The translations under genes and the position numbers were made by a program. DNA of 10,381 nt from Acutalibacter sp. (GTDB lineage: Bacteria > Bacillota > Clostridia > Oscillospirales > Acutalibacteraceae). This document shows positions 1 through 6,783 of the stretch, piece after piece. Numbering within the stretch: position 1 is the first letter of the stretch; every line of letters begins with the position of its first letter. The notes below the pieces were generated by a model, which was given only the letters and a program-made list of their open reading frames with translations, had not been told where the DNA came from and did not search any database. Where the stretch lies: assembly GCA_022801475.1 (NCBI GenBank), contig JAAWSH010000035.1:1-10381 (forward strand). Direction: 5' to 3'.

Positions 1-50
1 TGTTTGTCAAGAAAAACGAAAAAATCGACACAAAACAGGAAAATAGTTCA

Positions 51-80
51 TTGAAAATTAGGGGGATTTTTCGGTATGAT
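51..80 (+). promoter_or_regulatory. Sigma-A-like promoter of the sugar ABC/GH27 operon
   Basis: A -35 box TTGAAA (51-56) and a -10 box TATGAT (75-80) are separated by 18 nt, each matching the consensus at five of six positions. The DNA upstream (1-50) is A-rich, as in an UP element. Transcription would begin near 86-88. The first in-frame ATG codons (76 and 79) lie inside the -10 box, so they cannot be the translation start of the permease. No other gene is visible before this point. Confidence 0.6.
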
Positions 81-86
81 GAAAGC

Positions 87-234
87 GGAAAAAGGGAGGG
101 GCTTTCCCCTGCCGGGGAAGAAAGAAACTTCCGCTTTTGTAAAAACAGTTCATGGCTCTTTTTGCCAGGGGGCGGGCACCGGCCCCGGAAAACGCAAGAC
201 AGCCTTAAAAAATCCGCAGAAAGAGGGGATAGGA
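87..234 (+). other. Structured 5' leader of the sugar operon
   Basis: About 148 nt lie between the predicted transcription start and the chosen GTG start. The 9-base string AAAGCGGAA (82-90) recurs inverted as TTCCGCTTT (129-137). Between them, AGGGG/CCCCT and TTCCCC/GGGGAA can form small hairpins that share the CCCC tract, so only one can form at a time. A later CCCCGG (184-189) could also pair with CCGGGG (113-118). Because the left 9-mer straddles the predicted start site, the long pair may be a DNA operator rather than an RNA stem. No known riboswitch class is recognised. Confidence 0.35.
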
Positions 235-1188
235 GTGGAGCGAACAACATCCAATGAAAAAAGAGAAACCTTAAAAAAAGGAGCAACCCGGTGGGAGCGC
301 TTTAGGCGCCAGCTGCCCTACCAGCTGATGATTTGGCCCGGCATGATTTTTCTGGTCATTTTCGCCTACATCCCCATTGCGGGGCTGGTCATTGCTTTTC
401 AGGACTATTCTCTTTCCACCTCGTACTTTAATAACCCCTGGGTGGGCCTAAAGCACTTTCAGTCTTTCCTAAAGGACACCACCTTTTGGATGGCCTTCCG
501 CAATACCATCCAGCTTAGTTTGCTGCGCATGTGCATTGTGTTCCCCATGCCCATTCTGCTGGCGTTGGCCCTGAATGAGATACCAAGCCTGAAACTGAAA
601 AAAACCGTGCAGACATGCAGCTATTTTCCCCACTTTATGGCCTATGTGGTGGTGGCCGCCCTGTGGCAGGACGTGCTAAGCAACAACGGCCTGATTAACA
701 ACCTGCTGATGCAGATCGGTCTAACCAGCGAACCCATCTCTTTTTGGACAGACCCCGCCAAGTTTAAAGGCCTGGCCACCTTTGTGGAGCTGTGGAAGGG
801 CACTGGGTGGAGCGCGATTATCTACTTCGCGGCCATCAGCGGAATTAACAGCGAACTGTATGAGGCAGCCAAAATAGACGGGGCCGGACGCTTTGCCCAA
901 ATACGCTACATCACCATTCCGGAGATCACCAATACCATTATCATTATGTTCATTCTTAGCATCGGGGGCCTGGTTTCCGGCAACCTTAGCGTCTCGCAGC
1001 TGCTGGGCAACGCCTTTACCAAGTCGGAGTCTTACATCATCGAATACTACACCTTGGAAATGGGCCTGGGCACCATGCGGTACTCTTTCGCCACAGCGGT
1101 GGGCATGTTCCAGTCCGTCATCTCGGTGTTCTTGGTACTGCTGGCCAACTTCTTCTCCAAAAAGTACGAAGACGTAGGCTTATTCTAA
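235..1188 (+). CDS. Carbohydrate ABC transporter permease, LplB type
   Basis: This is an inner-membrane subunit of a sugar ABC importer, one of two permeases forming the translocation channel. The protein is 317 aa from the GTG at 235. That start has GAGGGG (223-228) six bases upstream and gives the short basic N-terminus usual for the family; longer in-frame starts lie inside the promoter. The first membrane helix covers about residues 31-55, followed by several more. The cytoplasmic EAA loop that docks the ATPase begins at residue 210 (EAAKIDGAG, then the IPEI segment). The sequence resembles the LplB subfamily, which pairs with YtcP-type permeases and large lipoprotein binding proteins. 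The partner permease starts 20 bp downstream. The family call is firm. The substrate is inferred from the neighbouring alpha-galactosidase. Confidence 0.9.
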   Translation: MERTTSNEKRETLKKGATRWERFRRQLPYQLMIWPGMIFLVIFAYIPIAGLVIAFQDYSLSTSYFNNPWVGLKHFQSFLKDTTFWMAFRNTIQLSLLRMCIVFPMPILLALALNEIPSLKLKKTVQTCSYFPHFMAYVVVAALWQDVLSNNGLINNLLMQIGLTSEPISFWTDPAKFKGLATFVELWKGTGWSAIIYFAAISGINSELYEAAKIDGAGRFAQIRYITIPEITNTIIIMFILSIGGLVSGNLSVSQLLGNAFTKSESYIIEYYTLEMGLGTMRYSFATAVGMFQSVISVFLVLLANFFSKKYEDVGLF

Positions 1189-1208
1189 AAAACAGGAGGC
1201 GCGCAAAA

Positions 1209-2123
1209 ATGAAACATACTGGTATGGCCATCCGCTTGACCCGGGAGGATAAGTTTGTAAACGCCCTCGCTGTATTTGTCGGCATTTTTACCCTGGTGTT
1301 TACGGTATATCCCATTTACTACTGCTTTATTTACGCATTTTCCGACGGCAACGCCGCCCTGGCCCACCAAATTTATTTTTGGCCGGTGGAGTTTACTCTG
1401 GACAACTTCCGAGCTGTGATCAACGATTCCCTGCTGGTAAACAGCTTTATTGTCAGTGTGGCGCGCACCGCGATGGCGGTGGTCACAGGGGTGTCCTTTA
1501 CCGCGCTGACCGCCTATGCCCTGACCAAAAAGGAGCTGGTGGGCCGCCGGGTTTACTCCATTATTGCCATGGTCACCATGTACTTTGGCGGCGGTGTAAT
1601 TCCCACTTACCTGCTCTACCGGTCCATTGGCCTGCTGGATACCTTCTGGGTGTACATCATCCCCAGCCTGCTTAGCGTGTACAATATGCTTTTGTGCATG
1701 GCCTTTTTCCGGGAAATTCCAGAGTCTTTGGTAGAGTCCGCCAAGCTGGACGGCGCGGGAGAGTTCCGCATTCTGGTGCGTATTATCATTCCCCTGTCAG
1801 CCCCTATTCTGGCCACCATCAGCCTGTATGTGGGCGTGGGCGCCTGGAACGACTGGTACACAGCCGCTTACTTTGTCAATGACCAAAAGCTGATGCCCAT
1901 GTCCACCATTTTAATGAAGCTCATCAGCGCCTCGCAGGCAGCCCAAAAAGCCATGCAGAACGCGGCGGACGCTGGCGTGGGCGGGGGGCACCACGCGGGC
2001 CCCACCACGGCCTCTATCCGCTATGCCACCCTGTTGGTCTCCATTGTGCCCGTTATGTGCGTATACCCCTTTGTGCAAAAGTACTTTGTCAAGGGCGTTA
2101 TGGTGGGAGCCATTAAGGCCTAA
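1209..2123 (+). CDS. Carbohydrate ABC transporter permease, YtcP type
   Basis: This is the second membrane subunit of the sugar importer, expected to pair with the LplB-type permease just upstream. It is 304 aa, and AGGAGG (1194-1199) sits nine bases before the ATG. The first hydrophobic helix is at about residues 16-40. The EAA loop reads ESAKLDGAGEF and continues to an IIPLSAPI segment, as in MalG/YtcP-like permeases. The C-terminus FVKGVMVGAIKA is the conserved tail of this subfamily. Before the last helix there is a Gly/His-rich stretch (GVGGGHH) in an external loop; loops of variable sequence are common there. No ATPase gene follows, so a shared MsmX-like ATPase elsewhere is likely. The family assignment is firm and the transported sugar is inferred. 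Confidence 0.9.
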   Translation: MKHTGMAIRLTREDKFVNALAVFVGIFTLVFTVYPIYYCFIYAFSDGNAALAHQIYFWPVEFTLDNFRAVINDSLLVNSFIVSVARTAMAVVTGVSFTALTAYALTKKELVGRRVYSIIAMVTMYFGGGVIPTYLLYRSIGLLDTFWVYIIPSLLSVYNMLLCMAFFREIPESLVESAKLDGAGEFRILVRIIIPLSAPILATISLYVGVGAWNDWYTAAYFVNDQKLMPMSTILMKLISASQAAQKAMQNAADAGVGGGHHAGPTTASIRYATLLVSIVPVMCVYPFVQKYFVKGVMVGAIKA

Positions 2124-2137
2124 TCTTGTTCTTCTGC

Positions 2138-2158
2138 CCGGGCCTGGCCCGTGGTTTT
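2138..2158 (+). other. Intercistronic GC hairpin before the binding-protein gene
   Basis: In the 65-nt gap between permease and binding protein, CGGG (2139-2142) and CCCG (2148-2151) form a short GC stem. GTGG and a weak TTTT run follow. It could stabilise or partly attenuate the message, but the stem is too short and the T run too weak to call a terminator. Confidence 0.25.
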
Positions 2159-2188
2159 AGAAAAATTACAGTAAAGGATGGACGAAAA

Positions 2189-3901
2189 ATGAAAAAGGTA
2201 CTGAAAACCCTATGCCTGCTGCTTGCCCTGGCCATGGTTCTCTCGGCCTGCGGCGGCGACGCTGGAAGCTCTTCCACACCCAGCTCTTCCACGCCCAGCA
2301 GCTCTGCCCCAGAGAGCAGCACCCCGGAAAGCTCCGTGCCCGAAAGCAGCGCGGGCGGCGAAGAGGCCCCCACCGGCGGCTACGCCTTTGAGGAGCATAA
2401 AAACGAGCCCGTTACCATCAGCATCTATGTAGAGGACCCGGGCACCATGTGGGAAAAATGGGGCGAGGACCCTGTTTCCAAAAAGATTACGGAAGAGACC
2501 GGCATTTCCTTTGAGTGCGTGGCCCCTGTAACCGACGATGACACAAAGCTCTCTCTGCTCATTGCCTCGGACGACCTGCCGGACGTGGTTACCTCCTGGT
2601 ATGGCCGGGCAAACTGGGCCACCATGGTGCAGCAGGGCCAGCTGGCCGACCTGGAGGCAGTGGCCAGCGAGTATGCCCCCAAGTACTTCAGCGAGCTGAT
2701 CGACCCCGAGCTGGCGGACTTCAACCGCCAGGACGACGGCACCGTGCGGTATCTGGTCAGCTGCTGGAACACCAGCGAGACCCTGAAATGGCTGGAGGAC
2801 CACAACTGGCTGGTGACCACCAACCAGCCCGTCATCCTGATGCGCCAGGACTACCTGCAAGAAATCGGCAGCCCTGAAATTACCACCCCCCAGAAGTTCC
2901 TGGAGGCCTGCAAAGAGATTAAGGCAAAGCACCCGGACACCATTCCCTTCTACACGGGCGGCAACACCCAGAACGGACCCAGCTACCTGCGCTGGCTGTT
3001 TGGGCCCTGCTCCTATTATGTGGCAGAGGACGGCACGGTTTCCGGCTCTTACCGGGACCCCCGCTACCTGGATATGTACCTGTGGGTAAACGAGATGGTC
3101 CGCGAGGGCCTGATGACCGAGGATAGCTTTGTGGACGGCGACACCGAGAAGGACGCCAAGTCCCTGGCCGGCGAAGTGGCCTCTTACCTATGGACCGTGG
3201 GCGAGACCGGCAAGGTGCCCGCCGACAACCCCGACACCACTTACTACCCCATGCAGCCCTGGGATACCTACGAGGCTGTGCGCTCTAACGCGGGCTATAT
3301 CCGCTTTGGCATCTCCGAGAAGTCCGAGCACAAGGATGCGGCCATGCGCTGGCTGGAGTACGGCAGCAGCGAGATTGGCGCCCGCACCATGTACTGGGGC
3401 GTTGAGGGCAACCAGGCCGACGGCTGGTCTGGCGACGTGGTAAACGGCCCCCACTGCTTTAGCGAGGAAGATGGGGAATGGGGCCAGAAGATCACCTATT
3501 TCGAGGGCTTCCAGGACGCCCGCAACGCGGATTGGAGCGGTACTGAAAAGAAGAGCGGCCTGGGCTTCTACGGCTCCTTTGTAAACGGAAACACCATTCT
3601 GGGCAGTACTGCCGAGTGTATGCCCACAGACCTGATGAAGCAGATGAACCAGTGGTACGCGCCCAAGGTGCGCTATGACGACGCCCTGGTGTTCAGCCTG
3701 CCCGCTGGCAGCGATGAGTCGGTTACCTACCAGTCCATCACCTCTCTGGTCTCCGAGTACAATATCAAGTGGGCCTTTGCCGCCAGCGCCGAAGAGGTGA
3801 AGAGCCTGTACAACGAGTTCATTGGCCGGGTAGAGAACGAGTGCAACGAGGCCGGGCTGAACCAGTGGTACACCGAGCAGTATAAACTTCAGCAAAAATA
3901 A
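2189..3901 (+). CDS. Lipoprotein extracellular solute-binding protein of the sugar importer
   Basis: This membrane-anchored binding protein captures the sugar outside the cell and delivers it to the two permeases upstream. The 570-aa product starts at ATG 2189, preceded by AAAGGATGG. This start places an ideal lipoprotein signal at the N-terminus: MKK, a hydrophobic core, then the lipobox LSAC with Cys21 as the acylated residue. An upstream in-frame ATG (2126) would bury the signal. Residues 27-62 are a Ser/Thr/Pro/Glu-rich repetitive linker (STPSSS-like units) that tethers the domain to the membrane. The remainder resembles the large (over 500 aa) family 1 binding proteins of the LplA/YtcQ group. 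A segment near residue 120 (LLIASDDLPDVV) is typical of that group. The GH27 gene begins 29 bp downstream. The ligand is not evident from sequence; alpha-galactosides are inferred from context. Confidence 0.88.
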   Translation: MKKVLKTLCLLLALAMVLSACGGDAGSSSTPSSSTPSSSAPESSTPESSVPESSAGGEEAPTGGYAFEEHKNEPVTISIYVEDPGTMWEKWGEDPVSKKITEETGISFECVAPVTDDDTKLSLLIASDDLPDVVTSWYGRANWATMVQQGQLADLEAVASEYAPKYFSELIDPELADFNRQDDGTVRYLVSCWNTSETLKWLEDHNWLVTTNQPVILMRQDYLQEIGSPEITTPQKFLEACKEIKAKHPDTIPFYTGGNTQNGPSYLRWLFGPCSYYVAEDGTVSGSYRDPRYLDMYLWVNEMVREGLMTEDSFVDGDTEKDAKSLAGEVASYLWTVGETGKVPADNPDTTYYPMQPWDTYEAVRSNAGYIRFGISEKSEHKDAAMRWLEYGSSEIGARTMYWGVEGNQADGWSGDVVNGPHCFSEEDGEWGQKITYFEGFQDARNADWSGTEKKSGLGFYGSFVNGNTILGSTAECMPTDLMKQMNQWYAPKVRYDDALVFSLPAGSDESVTYQSITSLVSEYNIKWAFAASAEEVKSLYNEFIGRVENECNEAGLNQWYTEQYKLQQK

Positions 3902-3930
3902 GAATTTTTAAGTAACAGGAGGGCAAAACC

Positions 3931-5067
3931 ATGATTTTAACATCTCCTCCCATGGGGTGGAACACTTGGAATACGTTTGGGGAAAATATAAACGACCAGC
4001 TCATCCGCGAGACCGCGGACGTGATGGTGGAAAGCGGCCTGCTAAAAGCCGGCTATGAGTACCTGGTCATTGACGACTGCTGGTCTGAAAAAGAGCGGGA
4101 CCCTGCCACCGGGAAGATTGTTCCAGACAAGGAGAAGTTTCCCAACGGCATGAAGGCTGTCAGCGACTATGTACACAGCAAGGGCCTGAAGTTTGGCATG
4201 TACTCCTGCGCCGGGGTGCGCACCTGCGCCAACTATCCGGGCAGCTTTGAGCACGAGTATCTGGACGCCCAGACCTTTGCCGAGTTTGGCTGCGACTATC
4301 TAAAATACGACTACTGCTTTAAGCCCAGTGTGTTCGACGGCGAACTGCTGTACCGCCGCATGGGCCTGGCCCTGCGGGCCTGCGGCCGGGATATTGTGTT
4401 CTCTATGTGCAACTGGGGCCGGGACGACGTGTGGTCCTGGGCCCGCAGCGCGGGGGCCCACCTGTACCGTTCCACCGGGGACATTGAGGACAGCTTCGAG
4501 TCCTTCCGGAAAATTGCCATGAGCCAGGTCCCAAAGCTGGGCGCCTCGGCATCTGGCTGCTGGAACGACATGGACATGCTCACCTGCGGCATGTACGGCA
4601 AGGGCAACGTGGCCACAGAGGACGCCTGCACCGACACCGAATATGCCAGCGAGTTTGCCCTGTGGTGCCTGTTTGGGGTGCCGCTGATGCTGGGCAGCGA
4701 CCTGCGCTCCATGAGCGAGGCCACCAAAAAGCTGGTGACAAACCCCGAGCTGATCCGGTTTAACCAGGACCCGGACTGCCGTCCGCCCCAGTTTTTGCCC
4801 TGGGACAGCAAGCAGGAGCGCTTTGCCCTGTTTAAGCTGCTCTCGGACGGCGACTACGCCATAGGCTTCTTTAATATGGGCGAGACCGACGGCCGCGTGC
4901 CTGTATACCTGGAACAGCTGGGCATCCCCCTGCACAGCGGCTACGGTCTACAGCTTACGGACGTGTTTACCGGCGAGGCCCTGCCAGTAAAGCAGGAGAT
5001 CATCATGGCCCCAGCCCCTGCCCACGGCTGCGCGGTGTATCGGGCCAAGCTGCAAAAAATTGGGTAA
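3931..5067 (+). CDS. Alpha-galactosidase, glycoside hydrolase family 27
   Basis: This enzyme hydrolyses terminal alpha-linked galactose with retention of configuration, probably from oligosaccharides imported by the transporter encoded upstream. It is 378 aa with AGGAGGG (3917-3923) before the ATG. There is no signal peptide, so it acts in the cytoplasm. The GH27 barrel opens with PMGWNTWN (7-14). IDDCW (47-51) carries the two aspartates that contact the sugar O6/O4. KYD (125-127) supplies the nucleophile Asp127. RSTGDIED (180-187) supplies the acid/base Asp184, with Arg180 four residues before it as in human GLA. GCWNDMDML (209-217) is another family signature. Cys160 and Trp162 (CNWG) match the C-x-W of plant and bacterial alpha-galactosidases. 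Retention of both aspartates in IDDCW argues against the GH27 beta-L-arabinopyranosidase variants. A short C-terminal beta domain follows from about residue 290. It is the last gene of the operon. Confidence 0.93.
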   Translation: MILTSPPMGWNTWNTFGENINDQLIRETADVMVESGLLKAGYEYLVIDDCWSEKERDPATGKIVPDKEKFPNGMKAVSDYVHSKGLKFGMYSCAGVRTCANYPGSFEHEYLDAQTFAEFGCDYLKYDYCFKPSVFDGELLYRRMGLALRACGRDIVFSMCNWGRDDVWSWARSAGAHLYRSTGDIEDSFESFRKIAMSQVPKLGASASGCWNDMDMLTCGMYGKGNVATEDACTDTEYASEFALWCLFGVPLMLGSDLRSMSEATKKLVTNPELIRFNQDPDCRPPQFLPWDSKQERFALFKLLSDGDYAIGFFNMGETDGRVPVYLEQLGIPLHSGYGLQLTDVFTGEALPVKQEIIMAPAPAHGCAVYRAKLQKIG

Positions 5068-5104
5068 TTATTTTAGAATATAGAGTTTTCCCTCCTTAAC
5101 AGAG

Positions 5105-5146
5105 GAACCCGTCCCCAGGCTTTGGCTTTGGGGGCGGGTTCTTTTA
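5105..5146 (+). terminator. Intrinsic terminator of the sugar operon
   Basis: GAACCCGTCCCC (5105-5116) pairs with GGGGGCGGGTTC (5130-5141) through 12 bp including one G-U pair. The loop is 13 nt and a TTTTAT tail follows. It lies 38 bp after the alpha-galactosidase stop codon and clearly separates this operon from the DUF4317 gene. Confidence 0.88.
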
Positions 5147-5200
5147 TAGTAAACATACTTGAAAATCGGTATGTATCGCTTTTGGACTGTATTAACTATA
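5145..5200 (+). repeat. Dispersed palindromic repeat, copy A
   Basis: The block begins TATAGTAAAC (5145-5154) and contains an imperfect palindrome centred on AAAATCGGTATGTATCG. It is closed by GTATTAACTATA (5189-5200), which is nearly the inverse of its opening TATAGTAAACATAC. The first 42 bp match three further blocks at 8992, 9054 and 9145 (the last two on the opposite strand). It sits directly after an intrinsic terminator. The rest of the gap to the next promoter (5201-5267) shows nothing further that can be named. Confidence 0.6.
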
Positions 5201-5267
5201 TTAGCCCTCTCCAGCTGGAAAAGGAAAGGGCGCGGCCCCAGGGGACCCGGAACATGAAAGAGAAAGC

Positions 5268-5296
5268 TTGCCTTTTTTTTCATTCTGGGGTACAAT
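5268..5296 (+). promoter_or_regulatory. Sigma-A-like promoter of the DUF4317 gene
   Basis: TTGCCT (5268-5273) and TACAAT (5291-5296) are separated by exactly 17 nt, and the spacer is T-rich. The -10 box matches consensus at five of six positions and the -35 at four of six. The predicted start is near 5303, giving a leader of about 33 nt with GGGAGG (5320-5325) ten bases before the ATG. Confidence 0.6.
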
Positions 5297-5335
5297 AGAG
5301 GACATGATTCTTGTAACAAGGGAGGCAGACCCCTA

Positions 5336-6484
5336 ATGAATGAAAAAGAAGTGGCGGAAATTCGCCGCCGTTTTCAGCCGGAACGAAGCAACATTACCCA
5401 GGTGCACGGCTGCTATGTAAACGCCCAGCGGGAAATTCTTTCTACCTTCAACCAGTCCTTGGCCTCCGCGCCCCAGGAAGAGGTGGAAAGCATTCTTTCG
5501 GTGCTCAAGCGCAGCCTAACCGGCACTTTGGGCAAGCAGCTGAACGATATTGTCTTTGAGACCCAGCAGGTGGTAGACAGCGACGAGCACCGGCTGCTGA
5601 TGGCTCTGCGGGGCTCGGCCCTAAAGGATGAGGGCATGGTGCAGGCCTTTTGCCAGCGGGTCATCGAGTGCCTGGAAATGGAAGGGCCCTATCTCATTCT
5701 GCTGGCAGCGGACTCTTACGACGTGCCCTACCGCACGGGCGACGGCGCGCCCAACCCAGACGGCTCCTGCGATGTGTACAGCTACATTGTGTGCGGCATT
5801 TGTCCTATAAAGGAGACCAAGCCCGCCCTGCGCTATAATGTGCCGGACAGCGTTATTTGCAGCAGAGACGTGGATTGGCTTATTTCCCCGCCAGAGCTGG
5901 GGTTTTTGTTCCCAGCCTTTGACGACCGGAGCGCCAATATCTACAACGCCCTGTACTACACCCGCAAAACCGGCGAGAGCCACCCAGAGTTTGTACAGGG
6001 CATATTCCGCACCGAGCCCCCCATGCCAGCGGATTTGCAGCAGGAGACTTTTAAGGAAATTTTGGCCGAGTCCCTGGGGGAGGCCTGCTGCTATAACGTG
6101 GTGCAAGAGATGCACGGGCGGCTTAGCGAAATGGTGGAAGAGCACAAGGCCAGCAAAAACCCAGAGCCCCTGGCCATTAGCAAAAGGGCCCTGCGGGGGG
6201 TGCTGGAGGCCTGCGGTGTGGAGGAAGAAAAGGCCCAGGCCTTTGAGGAGAAATACGAAGAGGCCTTTGGGGGCGCGGCAAATCCCCAAAACCTGATAGA
6301 CACCAAGAGCTTTACGGTGCGCACCCCGGACGTGACCATTAAGGTGTCCCCAGACTGCGGGGACCTGGTGGAGACCCGGCTTATTGACGGGCGCAAGTAC
6401 ATTTTGGTGCGGGTAGAGGGGGACGTGGAAGTGAACGGGGTAAACGTACGGTTTGACCAAGAAAATCCAGCGCAAGCAACGTGA
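5336..6484 (+). CDS. DUF4317 family protein of unknown function
   Basis: I recognise this 382-aa protein as a DUF4317 member by its N-terminus (EVAEIRRRFQPE, then ITQVHGCYVN), the LILLAADSYDVP segment near residue 120 and the C-terminal EVNGVNVRF. The family occurs in Clostridia and other Firmicutes and has no established biochemical role. The protein appears soluble, with no signal peptide or membrane helix. It has an acidic, Glu-rich stretch at about residues 260-320, possibly helical. The gene has its own promoter and a good ribosome site. Its last codons (after GVNVRFDQ) run into a repeat element: residues NPAQAT and the TGA come from repeat sequence, and the TGA lies at the tip of a hairpin. 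The natural C-terminus may therefore have been displaced by the element. The family call is confident and no function is proposed. Confidence 0.85.
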   Translation: MNEKEVAEIRRRFQPERSNITQVHGCYVNAQREILSTFNQSLASAPQEEVESILSVLKRSLTGTLGKQLNDIVFETQQVVDSDEHRLLMALRGSALKDEGMVQAFCQRVIECLEMEGPYLILLAADSYDVPYRTGDGAPNPDGSCDVYSYIVCGICPIKETKPALRYNVPDSVICSRDVDWLISPPELGFLFPAFDDRSANIYNALYYTRKTGESHPEFVQGIFRTEPPMPADLQQETFKEILAESLGEACCYNVVQEMHGRLSEMVEEHKASKNPEPLAISKRALRGVLEACGVEEEKAQAFEEKYEEAFGGAANPQNLIDTKSFTVRTPDVTIKVSPDCGDLVETRLIDGRKYILVRVEGDVEVNGVNVRFDQENPAQAT

Positions 6485-6757
6485 CGTTGCATCCGATGTC
6501 GCGGGGGCGTTCGCCAGCGCAAGCGCTGGACCATTAGTCGCGGGGGCGTTCGTTCCGGCTCACTTGCCGGTGGTAGCTTTTGGCTAAGCCAGAGCGGACA
6601 GGGGCCAAAGGGTGGGGGCCCGTATTGGCTAGAGAGAGACATAAAGAGAGCCCACCCCGGAAGCGCCCAGAGGAATGCGTTGGCTATGCTAATGGTTTAC
6701 ACCGGCGAGTGAGCTAGGGCGAACGCCTCCGCGACATTGGTGCAGCGCTTGCGCTGC
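6467..6757. repeat. Modular hairpin-unit inverted-repeat element
   Basis: Three related units of 38-39 bp are present, each a small hairpin, a 6-7 nt linker and GTCGCGGGGGCGTTCG. Unit 1 (6476-6513) and unit 2 (6514-6552) are direct repeats. Unit 3 (6720-6757) is inverted and has one base change in the 16-mer. The unit hairpins are GCAACGT/ACGTTGC, CCAGCGC/GCGCTGG and GCAGCGC/GCGCTGC. The inverted arms extend inward: GCTCACTTGCCGGTG (6558-6572) faces CACCGGCGAGTGAGC (6700-6714). The 127-nt centre has a hairpin at 6576-6595, a GGGTGGG/CCCACCC pair (6610-6616/6651-6657) and three copies of TTGGCTA (6580, 6625, 6680). No credible reading frame is present. It starts within the DUF4317 frame and ends just before the MATE ribosome site. 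A MITE-like repeat or a structured RNA are both possible. Confidence 0.75.
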
Positions 6758-6768
6758 CGTGCTTAATG

Positions 6769-6776
6769 AAGGAGGG
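6769..6776 (+). promoter_or_regulatory. Ribosome binding site deciding the MATE start
   Basis: AAGGAGGG lies seven bases before an in-frame TTG (6784). It overlaps the codons just after the in-frame ATG at 6766, so it cannot serve that ATG, which has only repeat-element sequence and no SD upstream. TTG is therefore the better start. Confidence 0.7.
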
Positions 6777-6783
6777 TATTTTT

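Noticed and set aside
80..93. Catabolite control (cre-like) site TGAAAGCGGAAAAA
   Set aside because: The left half fits the CcpA consensus but the right half lacks the required T and C, so the site is not symmetric enough.
76..234. In-frame N-terminal extension of the first permease from ATG 76
   Set aside because: The ATG codons at 76 and 79 lie inside the predicted -10 box, there is no ribosome site, and the extra 53 residues do not look like a permease N-terminus. GTG 235 has both a ribosome site and a sensible N-terminus.
6091..6642. Minus-strand 183-codon open frame across the repeat element
   Set aside because: It is the antisense shadow of the DUF4317 gene extended by GC-rich repeat sequence; the product is low-complexity and has no ribosome site.
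6537..6735. Invertible promoter segment flanked by the inverted 16-mers
   Set aside because: The inverted repeats could support inversion, but I find no convincing promoter in the segment and no invertase gene nearby. The tandem second left copy also does not fit a simple switch.
6467..6760. CRISPR array or integron attC sites
   Set aside because: There are only three units, one of them inverted, with no regular spacers, no cas genes and no attC core sequences.
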